Shown here: positions 1-4,834 of the stretch, piece by piece
Numbering within the stretch: position 1 is the first letter of the stretch
How the letters are laid out: each line of letters starts with the position of its first letter
Assembly: GCA_017860375.1 (NCBI GenBank)
Contig: JAGDMB010000152.1
Coordinates: forward strand, 1 to 6,256
Source of the DNA: Bacteroidota bacterium
GTDB lineage: Bacteria > Bacteroidota > Bacteroidia > Bacteroidales > UBA10428
Direction: 5' to 3'
DNA: 6,256 nt
The notes under the pieces: model-generated
The model's database searches: none
Seen by the model: the letters and a program-made list of their open reading frames with translations, nothing else
What the model was told of the DNA's origin: nothing
Position numbers and translations under genes: made by a program

Positions 1-285
1 CAGGTTATTGGCCAGGTGGGGTCCCGGCAAAAACTCGGCCGAAAGGTAGGCTACCATTTTGGTATTCTCGTTGATTTTCGAATCCACAAGATCCTGGATT
101 CCCTGCATCCACGATTCGAGCATACGCTCACGGACCGTGTAGGAAAGGGCCATATAAAGGTCATTACGGCTGGCATTTATCAAGGTGCAGCCCTGCAGGT
201 AATACAGATTGTCAAGAAACGCCCTGGCGATAGTATCGGCATTCCTCCCGGTGCGGATTTCATTTTTATCTTCCATGGGTTTCAT
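1..285 (-). CDS. glgP: Alpha-glucan (glycogen/starch) phosphorylase, N-terminal fragment
   Basis: This is the N-terminus of a GT35 glycogen/starch/maltodextrin phosphorylase, a cytoplasmic PLP enzyme that releases glucose-1-phosphate from alpha-1,4-glucans. The frame is open to the left edge, so only about 95 residues are visible. Two blocks identify the family: RNDLYMALSYTVRERM (about residues 40-55) and VAYLSAEFLPGPHLANNL (about 78-95), matching the conserved 'YLSAEFL.GPHL.NNL' segment of bacterial phosphorylases. The PLP lysine and catalytic domain lie outside the window. Two in-frame ATGs exist, with first bases at 285 (MKPMEDKN) and 276 (MEDKN). I give the longer form; neither has a clear ribosome binding site, so the start is uncertain by three codons. 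The gene is divergent from the transporter at 397 and has a TAATTTTG -7 box upstream. Family assignment is firm; the preferred substrate (glycogen or maltodextrin) cannot be told from this part. Confidence 0.92.
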   Translation of the reverse strand, partial: MKPMEDKNEIRTGRNADTIARAFLDNLYYLQGCTLINASRNDLYMALSYTVRERMLESWMQGIQDLVDSKINENTKMVAYLSAEFLPGPHLANNL

Positions 286-317
286 ATCGGGTATATTGAC
301 GTTGGCAATTAATTTAT

Positions 318-325
318 CAAAATTA
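318..325 (-). promoter_or_regulatory. Bacteroidota -7 promoter element for glgP
   Basis: Read on the minus strand this is TAATTTTG, an exact match to the Bacteroidota consensus TAnnTTTG. It lies 32 nt upstream of the outer glgP start codon at 285, giving a short AT-rich leader. No clear TTG -33 element is seen 19-21 nt upstream, so the call rests on the -7 box and position only. Confidence 0.5.
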
Positions 326-370
326 GCATATATAATCGACTTAATTGAAATCTTTAAAAGGGCAATACTT

Positions 371-378
371 TATATTTG
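371..378 (+). promoter_or_regulatory. Bacteroidota -7 promoter element for the DMT transporter / SGNH unit
   Basis: TATATTTG matches TAnnTTTG exactly and ends 18 nt before the ATG at 397. A TTG at 345-347 could be the -33 element, but the 23-nt gap is longer than the usual 19-21. It would drive the transporter and, by tight spacing, the two SGNH genes. With the minus-strand box at 318-325 it forms a divergent promoter pair. Confidence 0.55.
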
Positions 379-396
379 CTGCTTATTTGAACTTCC

Positions 397-1293
397 ATGA
401 TTCAATCCCATCCGGGCGAATTTTCAGCGATCCTGGTAGCCTTATTCTGGACCATTACAGCTCTGGCTTTTGAATCGGCAAGCAAGAAAGTGGGATCGCT
501 GCCGGTAAATATAATCCGTCTGATCCTCGGATTTCTTTTTCTCTCACTTCTCAACCTGATAATCAGGGGCCGCTTCTTCCCCACCGATGCTTCCGTGCAC
601 AACTGGATATGGTTGTCCGTTTCCGGCCTGATCGGTTTTGTATTGGGAGACCTGTTTTTGTTTAAATCCTATACCATTATCGGAGCCTGGTTTGCCATGC
701 TGATGATGACCCTGGCTCCGCCCCTGGCCGCCATTTTCGGCCGGATCATACTGGGAGAAACCATGGATCTTAAATCGATATCGGGAATGATTCTTACGCT
801 AATCGGCATTGCCATTGCACTTTTCAGCAAAAACCTTGAAAACAATAAAATTGCCATCCGCAAACCCTTTAAGGGAATAATGTTTGCATTTTTCGGAGCC
901 CTGGGGCAGGCGCTTGGTATTGTTTTCAGCAAATATGGAATGCAGGAATACAGTCCTTTTCCATCTACCCAGATCAGGATTATTACCGGCATGATCGGAT
1001 TTGCGCTGATCATAACACTTTCAGGCAGATGGAATGCGGTTCTGGCAGCCCTGAAAGACAGAAAAGGGATGACCGCCATTACGACCGGATCATTCTTTGG
1101 TCCTTTCCTTGGAGTATCCTTTTCGCTCATGGCGGTAAAATACACGTCCGCAGGAATTGCATCCACCATCATGGCAATTGTTCCCATTCTGATCATCCCG
1201 CCAAGTATTTTTCTTTTTCATCATAAGATCACCGTCCGTGAAATTGTCGGAACGGTGCTCAGTGTCGGAGGTGTTGCGCTGTTTTTCCTTTGA
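397..1293 (+). CDS. EamA/DMT-family inner-membrane transporter
   Basis: A 298-residue integral membrane protein with the layout of a ten-helix drug/metabolite transporter: two tandem EamA domains of five helices each. Hydrophobic segments are near residues 8-26, 37-57, 70-88, 96-115, 127-144, 158-178, 191-209, 225-245, 252-274 and 281-298. Each half ends as EamA repeats usually do. The first half carries LAPPLAAIFGRIILGE (106-121) followed by a helix to about 144; the second carries STIMAIVPILIIPPSIFLFH (256-275) followed by the last helix. The length is normal for the family. DMT proteins export or exchange small molecules such as amino acids, nucleobases or drugs, and the substrate cannot be predicted here. 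The start follows a TATATTTG -7 box by 18 nt, and no longer in-frame start is needed. The stop is 22 nt before the first SGNH gene, so the three genes probably share a transcript. Confidence 0.9.
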   Translation: MIQSHPGEFSAILVALFWTITALAFESASKKVGSLPVNIIRLILGFLFLSLLNLIIRGRFFPTDASVHNWIWLSVSGLIGFVLGDLFLFKSYTIIGAWFAMLMMTLAPPLAAIFGRIILGETMDLKSISGMILTLIGIAIALFSKNLENNKIAIRKPFKGIMFAFFGALGQALGIVFSKYGMQEYSPFPSTQIRIITGMIGFALIITLSGRWNAVLAALKDRKGMTAITTGSFFGPFLGVSFSLMAVKYTSAGIASTIMAIVPILIIPPSIFLFHHKITVREIVGTVLSVGGVALFFL

Positions 1294-1298
1294 ATCCC

Positions 1299-1311
1299 TT
1301 TCAAATTGAAA
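1299..1311. repeat. Short perfect inverted repeat in the transporter-SGNH gap
   Basis: TTTCAA-A-TTGAAA is a perfect 6-bp inverted repeat around one central base, filling more than half of the 22-nt gap between the transporter stop and the next ATG. The centre is too small for an RNA hairpin, and no T-run follows, so it is not a terminator. It could be a protein-binding palindrome or chance in AT-rich sequence. Confidence 0.3.
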
Positions 1312-1315
1312 CCCC

Positions 1316-1984
1316 ATGAATAAAACCCTGTTAATTGTATCCCTCGTCTTGAATCTGCTGATGCTTTCAGGGCTCATCCTGATCGGGAGCAGGATATTTG
1401 CAGAAAAACCTCCGGTGATCAAAGAGGTTCAGCGGTGGACGGAAGATGTTCCCGTTCCAGACAGCGTCCACATTGCCATGCTGGGTAATTCACTCACAGC
1501 ATATGCTGACTGGAATGAATTGCTCGGGAGGAATGATGTGCAGAACTTCGGTGTTGCCGACTTCTCTGTAAAACAACTTTCGTGGTTGCTGGACCAGTGG
1601 GTGATCCCCTCAAAACCCCGCTTCTGTTTTATCAATGGCGGACAGGAAGATATCATGCTGGGAGTCCCGCTGGAACGCATGGCAGAGGACTATTCCATGA
1701 TCCTCGATTCGCTGCAGCACAACGGCATCAAGCCAGTAGTGCAGTCTACCCTCATGCGATGGGAAGATGCGGAAGCGAACCGGCAGACAGAAAAAATAAA
1801 TCAGTTGCTTACAGCGATCTGCAGGGAAAGAAACATCGATTTTATCAACCTGAATACGGTTCTATCCGGTAAAAATGGTCTGAAGCCCCAGTATACCACT
1901 GACGGGATGCATCTTAACAGCAAGGGATATGAGTTATGGTCTATCATCGTAAAGGATTATCTCTTATTGAACAATTCCCGGTAA
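1316..1984 (+). CDS. Membrane-anchored SGNH/GDSL-like protein, copy 1, atypical active site
   Basis: A 222-residue protein of the SGNH/GDSL hydrolase superfamily (esterases and deacetylases, often acting on acylated sugars or lipids). Residues 4-24 form a hydrophobic segment after MNK, a likely uncleaved signal anchor that places the domain outside the inner membrane. Block I is GNSLT with nucleophile Ser59; block V is DGMH with Asp196 and His199. Block II reads NFGVADFS (77-84), where the oxyanion-hole Gly is expected near residues 81-82 but Ala/Asp are found. Block III reads GGQED (108-112), with Glu111 where the family has Asn. The triad is therefore present, but both oxyanion residues differ. 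The downstream neighbour is a paralog (about 40% identical by hand count over the last 145 residues, no gaps) with the canonical residues. Copy 1 may be a pseudoenzyme, a partner of copy 2, or an enzyme with altered chemistry. The gene lies 22 nt after the transporter and 11 nt before copy 2. Confidence 0.85.
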   Translation: MNKTLLIVSLVLNLLMLSGLILIGSRIFAEKPPVIKEVQRWTEDVPVPDSVHIAMLGNSLTAYADWNELLGRNDVQNFGVADFSVKQLSWLLDQWVIPSKPRFCFINGGQEDIMLGVPLERMAEDYSMILDSLQHNGIKPVVQSTLMRWEDAEANRQTEKINQLLTAICRERNIDFINLNTVLSGKNGLKPQYTTDGMHLNSKGYELWSIIVKDYLLLNNSR

Positions 1985-1995
1985 ATCGCCAAATC

Positions 1996-2694
1996 ATGAA
2001 AAATACATTTATAATTTCTGTCCTCTTTAATTTGATATTGGCTGTTTTATTGATTACAGCCCTTCTGTATCAGTTCCGAAAAGAGGAAGATCCTGTTGCC
2101 AAAATAAGTAAATTTGAACCCCAGAAACTGTCTGCGAAACGAATTGAAAGAATTATGATACAATCCCCTCAAAACGTATCCATCGTTATGCTGGGCAACT
2201 CCATAACCGAATACGGCGGTGACTGGAATGCAAGGCTGGGCAGGACAGATATACGGAACAGCGGCCAGGGGGGGTATACTACCGGACAACTGGCATGGCT
2301 CCTCGACTCCTGTGTTCTCAACACCAGGCCCAAATACTGTTTCACCCTGGCCGGCATCAATGATATTTCCCTGGGGATACCGGTTGACAGGATATTTTTT
2401 ACGTACCAGACCATTCTTGATACCTTGCTGGCAAATGACATTCAGCCCATTGTTCAGTCCACACTCTTTCAGACGGGAAATCCTTCCGGCAACCGAAAGG
2501 TAAGCTACCTCAACTATTTGCTGAAAGACTACTGCACCGGTAAAAACATTGCGTTTATTGACCTGAATCAATTTATGACGGATGCGAACGGTCTGATCCC
2601 GGAATATTCGACTGACGGTACGCATCTTTCGGAACGCGGATATGACCTTTGGTCTGAAAAACTCAAACAGGTGATCTCGGGGTTAAGTTGGTGA
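1996..2694 (+). CDS. Membrane-anchored SGNH/GDSL-family hydrolase, copy 2, canonical active site
   Basis: A 232-residue SGNH/GDSL hydrolase with all four signature blocks: GNSIT (67-71, nucleophile Ser69), NSGQGGYTT (88-96, oxyanion Gly92/93), GIND (120-123, oxyanion Asn122) and DGTH (207-210, Asp207 and His210). It should be a catalytically competent esterase or deacetylase; the substrate is unknown. Residues 5-25 are a hydrophobic signal anchor after MKN, so the domain is probably periplasmic and inner-membrane tethered. I chose the ATG at 1996 because it puts the anchor at the N-terminus, as in copy 1, and leaves an 11-nt gap. An upstream in-frame ATG at 1936 would add 20 polar residues and overlap copy 1. 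From block II to block V the two copies align without gaps, which indicates a tandem duplication followed by divergence. A run of seven G (2268-2274) encodes the block II glycines. The next gene follows after 73 nt. Confidence 0.88.
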   Translation: MKNTFIISVLFNLILAVLLITALLYQFRKEEDPVAKISKFEPQKLSAKRIERIMIQSPQNVSIVMLGNSITEYGGDWNARLGRTDIRNSGQGGYTTGQLAWLLDSCVLNTRPKYCFTLAGINDISLGIPVDRIFFTYQTILDTLLANDIQPIVQSTLFQTGNPSGNRKVSYLNYLLKDYCTGKNIAFIDLNQFMTDANGLIPEYSTDGTHLSERGYDLWSEKLKQVISGLSW

Positions 2695-2767
2695 CCCTGC
2701 GTTTCCGCTTCTTCCTGTGATAACCGGTACACGTAATTTCCAGTGACCTGTAAAAAATCAAAATTTC

Positions 2768-3043
2768 ATGAATCCTTTATTTGTTGATATTATCGGGTAT
2801 TTGGCTGCTTTCTTCGGGACCATCCTGATGCTTCCGCAGGCGTTTAAAACATACCGCACCCGGCATGTGGCAGATATATCCCTCGTTATGCTGGTCGTAT
2901 ATATACTAAACTGTGTGCTGTGGGGTGTGTATGGGTATTTCCTGCATTCCGCCCCCATGCTTCTGTGCAACGGCTTTGCCCTGATTATAGGTTTTCTGAT
3001 GCTATCGATGAAAATATTGTTTTCCAGGTTTTCCTCCAACTAA
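2768..3043 (+). CDS. SemiSWEET (MtN3/PQ-loop) sugar transporter
   Basis: A 91-residue, three-helix membrane protein of the SemiSWEET family, the bacterial half-size relatives of SWEET sugar uniporters that work as homodimers in the inner membrane. Helices are near residues 8-26, 37-58 and 62-84. Helix 1 ends with the PQ motif (LPQAF, Pro23-Gln24), followed by the typical loop TYRTRHVADISLVML (28-42), where 'DIS' at the start of helix 2 is characteristic. Trp52 and Asn68 sit where the sugar-contacting Trp and Asn of characterised SemiSWEETs lie. Length and topology are normal for the family. No exact TAnnTTTG box was found in the 73-nt gap upstream (TAATTTCC at 2734-2741 is a weak match), so it may be read from the SGNH transcript. 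The lipoprotein gene downstream is separated by 58 nt and has its own -7 box. Substrate is probably a mono- or disaccharide by family; this is not shown by the sequence. Confidence 0.88.
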   Translation: MNPLFVDIIGYLAAFFGTILMLPQAFKTYRTRHVADISLVMLVVYILNCVLWGVYGYFLHSAPMLLCNGFALIIGFLMLSMKILFSRFSSN

Positions 3044-3064
3044 AAAGGGAATCATTATTTACAC

Positions 3065-3072
3065 TAAATTTG
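3065..3072 (+). promoter_or_regulatory. Bacteroidota -7 promoter element for the DUF1080 lipoprotein gene
   Basis: TAAATTTG matches TAnnTTTG exactly and ends 29 nt before the ATG at 3102. No TTG -33 element is visible at the expected spacing, where the sequence is the end of the SemiSWEET gene. It suggests the lipoprotein can be transcribed separately from the genes upstream. Confidence 0.5.
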
Positions 3073-3101
3073 GAAACGCGCTGCACAAATCTAATAAAGT
3101 C

Positions 3102-3884
3102 ATGCAAAAACTATTTTTAATGCTGGTAATCCTCACGCTAATGGCATGTTCCACAGAAGGTACAAAAAAAGAAAAATCGACCGGGGCAGCAGGTGGTTCC
3201 CCGGAAAAACAAAACGTCCTCACAGCCAGGGAGGCGGCTGAGGGATGGCAATTGCTTTTTGATGGCGTATCCACTCAGGGATGGAGGGGTTTTAAAAAGG
3301 AAAAATTTCCCCAGGCCGGATGGAGGGTAAAAGATGGAATGCTGATGGTTGAATACTCGGGGAAAGGAGAAGAGGGCAACGGAGGTGACATCATAACGGA
3401 AGAACAGTTTGGTGATTTTGAGCTGAAACTTGAATGGAAGATATCACCGGGAGGAAACAGCGGAGTGATGTTCAGGGTTACCGAAAGCGATCTATACAAG
3501 GATAGCTGGAATACTGCCCCCGAGGTGCAGATACTGGATGATTTCGGGTACGAAAAATGGAACGACGGGTATGTAATCAATATCAAGCAAATGACAGGTG
3601 CCAATTATGATATGCATGCTCCTTCCTTCTATTACGCAAAACCGGTTGGTGAATGGAACCAATTCTATATTAAGGTGCAGGGAAATCACGTGGAGCATTG
3701 GCTCAATGACAGGAAAATTGTCGAATATGAACTGGGATCGCCCGAATGGAAGGAACTGGTTAAGAAAAGCAAATTCTCGGTTTATCCCGATTACGGATTG
3801 GCGGTATCGGGCCACATAGCACTTCAGGATCATGGACATACCGTGTGGTTCCGGAACATCAAGATCAGAAGATTGACAGAGTAA
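3102..3884 (+). CDS. DUF1080 (3-keto-disaccharide hydrolase family) lipoprotein
   Basis: A 260-residue lipoprotein. Residues 1-15 are a short signal peptide ending in the lipobox LMAC, with Cys16 as the lipidated residue; a polar linker (17-42) follows. Residues 48-259 form one DUF1080 domain (Pfam PF06439, a concanavalin-like beta-sandwich). Its marks are GWQLLFDG (48-55), FGDFELKLEWK (103-113), GGNSGVMFR (117-125), PEVQILDD (140-147), GEWNQFY (183-189), VEHWLND (197-203) and the end GHIALQDHGHTVWFRNIKIR (237-256). The family includes proteins acting on 3-keto-glycosides made by GFO/IDH/MocA oxidoreductases; no such oxidoreductase is in this window, so the exact reaction is inference. The Cys is followed by only one acidic residue among the next few (STEG), so a surface-export signal is not clear and it could face the periplasm. 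The last codons and stop lie inside an 8-bp repeat array, just after the conserved domain end. Confidence 0.9.
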   Translation: MQKLFLMLVILTLMACSTEGTKKEKSTGAAGGSPEKQNVLTAREAAEGWQLLFDGVSTQGWRGFKKEKFPQAGWRVKDGMLMVEYSGKGEEGNGGDIITEEQFGDFELKLEWKISPGGNSGVMFRVTESDLYKDSWNTAPEVQILDDFGYEKWNDGYVINIKQMTGANYDMHAPSFYYAKPVGEWNQFYIKVQGNHVEHWLNDRKIVEYELGSPEWKELVKKSKFSVYPDYGLAVSGHIALQDHGHTVWFRNIKIRRLTE

Positions 3885-3990
3885 CAGATTGATAGATTAA
3901 CAGATTAACAGGTTTACAGATTAACAGTTTAACAGATTGACAGGTTTACAGATTTGCAGATTGACAGGTTCACGGATAGGCAGATTGGGC
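3871..3990 (+). repeat. Degenerate 8-bp tandem repeat array, about 15 units, consensus GATTRACA
   Basis: From 3871 to 3990 the sequence reads as fifteen consecutive 8-bp units in unbroken register. The commonest are GATTAACA (3895, 3903, 3919) and GATTGACA (3871, 3935, 3959), with variants GGTTTACA (3911, 3943), GTTTAACA (3927) and GATTTGCA (3951); the last three units are more decayed. The first unit and the TAA of the second (GAGTAACA) belong to the end of the lipoprotein gene. Both main units carry a stop codon at the same place (TAA or TGA). Because 8 is not a multiple of 3, successive units stop all three forward frames. No inverted repeat is seen inside a unit, so this is neither a CRISPR array nor an evident terminator. 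It occupies most of the gap before tpiA and ends 22 nt before the tpiA -7 box. Confidence 0.9.
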
Positions 3991-4012
3991 AGGTACGATT
4001 CTTAGATTTTGC

Positions 4013-4020
4013 TATATTTG
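4013..4020 (+). promoter_or_regulatory. Bacteroidota -7 promoter element for tpiA
   Basis: TATATTTG matches TAnnTTTG exactly and ends 25 nt before the tpiA ATG. The expected -33 position (about 3990-3994) is the junction with the 8-bp array and has no TTG; the nearest, at 3985-3987, is 25 nt away, which is too far. tpiA and the gene after it probably start here. Confidence 0.55.
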
Positions 4021-4045
4021 AGCCTCACTAAATCATCCAATAATC

Positions 4046-4804
4046 ATGAGAAAAAAGATAGTAGCCGGAAACTGGAAAATGAACAAAACCCTTCACGAGG
4101 GCATCGAACTTGCAAAGACCATTAACCGCCAGGTGGAAGAGAATGAGGTCATCGTCGTTTTGTGCCCCCCCTTTATTCATCTTTCCGGCGTAGCCGGCAT
4201 CATTACAAAGGATTCGCTTTTCGCAGGCGGCCAGAACTGTGCATCGGAAGCTTCGGGTGCCTATACGGGAGAAGTATCGGCTGAAATGATCCGTTCTGCG
4301 GGTGCAGATTATGTAATTATCGGTCATTCCGAGCGCAGAACGTATTTCAACGAATCGGACGAAATCGTGAACAAAAAAGTCAAGCTTGCTCTGGCCAATG
4401 AACTCACTCCGATATTCTGCTGCGGGGAAGTTTTGGCGGAAAGGCAGGCCGGAAAACATATACAGATCGTGAAGTCACAGGTTGAAAAAGGCCTTTTTGA
4501 TCTTTCTCCGGAAGACTTCGGCCGGATAGTAATTGCCTATGAACCGGTATGGGCCATCGGTACCGGAGTTACCGCCACAGCGGAACAGGCTCAGGAGATG
4601 CACAAAATGATCCGGGACCATATTGCCGAAAAATACGGAAATACGGTAGCCTCCAATACTTCTATTTTATATGGAGGTAGCTGCAAACCATCCAATGCCA
4701 GGGAGCTTTTTTTAAATTCCGATGTGGACGGAGGACTGATCGGAGGGGCATCCCTTTCAGCATCTGATTTTATGGGTATCGTAAATGCAATTCTGGATAA
4801 GTAA
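4046..4804 (+). CDS. tpiA: Triosephosphate isomerase
   Basis: Cytoplasmic glycolytic and gluconeogenic enzyme that interconverts dihydroxyacetone phosphate and glyceraldehyde-3-phosphate. At 252 residues it has the usual length for a bacterial TIM. All active-site elements are present: AGNWKMN (7-13, with Asn9 and Lys11), IGHSERR (92-98, electrophile His94), AYEPVWAIGTG (164-174, catalytic base Glu166 and the flexible loop 6), YGGS (209-212) and GGLIGGASL (229-237), which hold the phosphate. The start at 4046 puts the first strand (KKIVAGNWKM) directly after the initiator, as in homologs. It has its own TATATTTG -7 box and is preceded by the 8-bp repeat array. The next gene begins 30 nt after its stop, with no visible terminator between them. 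A run of seven C at 4165-4171 encodes part of the conserved LCPPF segment and does not break the frame. Identification is secure. Confidence 0.99.
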   Translation: MRKKIVAGNWKMNKTLHEGIELAKTINRQVEENEVIVVLCPPFIHLSGVAGIITKDSLFAGGQNCASEASGAYTGEVSAEMIRSAGADYVIIGHSERRTYFNESDEIVNKKVKLALANELTPIFCCGEVLAERQAGKHIQIVKSQVEKGLFDLSPEDFGRIVIAYEPVWAIGTGVTATAEQAQEMHKMIRDHIAEKYGNTVASNTSILYGGSCKPSNARELFLNSDVDGGLIGGASLSASDFMGIVNAILDK

Positions 4805-4834
4805 CCGAACGATCGGATCTAAAATTCGGGCATA

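Noticed and set aside
16..312. 98-codon plus-strand open frame over the left edge
   Set aside because: It is antisense to the clear glycogen phosphorylase N-terminus on the minus strand, and its translation has no recognisable pattern.
669..1196. 175-codon minus-strand open frame inside the DMT transporter
   Set aside because: The plus strand encodes a complete EamA protein with family motifs; the antisense frame is a codon-bias shadow.
1936..1995. 20-residue N-terminal extension of SGNH copy 2 from an upstream ATG
   Set aside because: It would overlap the end of copy 1 and bury the signal anchor behind a polar stretch; the ATG at 1996 matches the layout of copy 1.
2047..2625. 192-codon minus-strand open frame opposite SGNH copy 2
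   Set aside because: The sense strand has all SGNH blocks and clear homology with copy 1; the antisense product shows no domain or signal.
2695..2767. Possible terminator or promoter between SGNH copy 2 and SemiSWEET
   Set aside because: Only short chance palindromes (such as ACCGGT) without a T-run, and a weak TAATTTCC match to the -7 consensus, were found.
3492..3839. 115-codon minus-strand open frame opposite the DUF1080 gene
   Set aside because: It lies fully inside a well-supported lipoprotein gene and has no independent support.
3871..3990. CRISPR array or attachment site
   Set aside because: The unit is only 8 bp with no spacers, no palindromic repeat and no cas, integrase or transposase gene nearby.
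4165..4171. Seven-C run in tpiA as a possible frameshift or phase-variation site
   Set aside because: The frame is intact, the run encodes the conserved Cys-Pro-Pro segment, and phase variation of a central glycolytic enzyme is unlikely.
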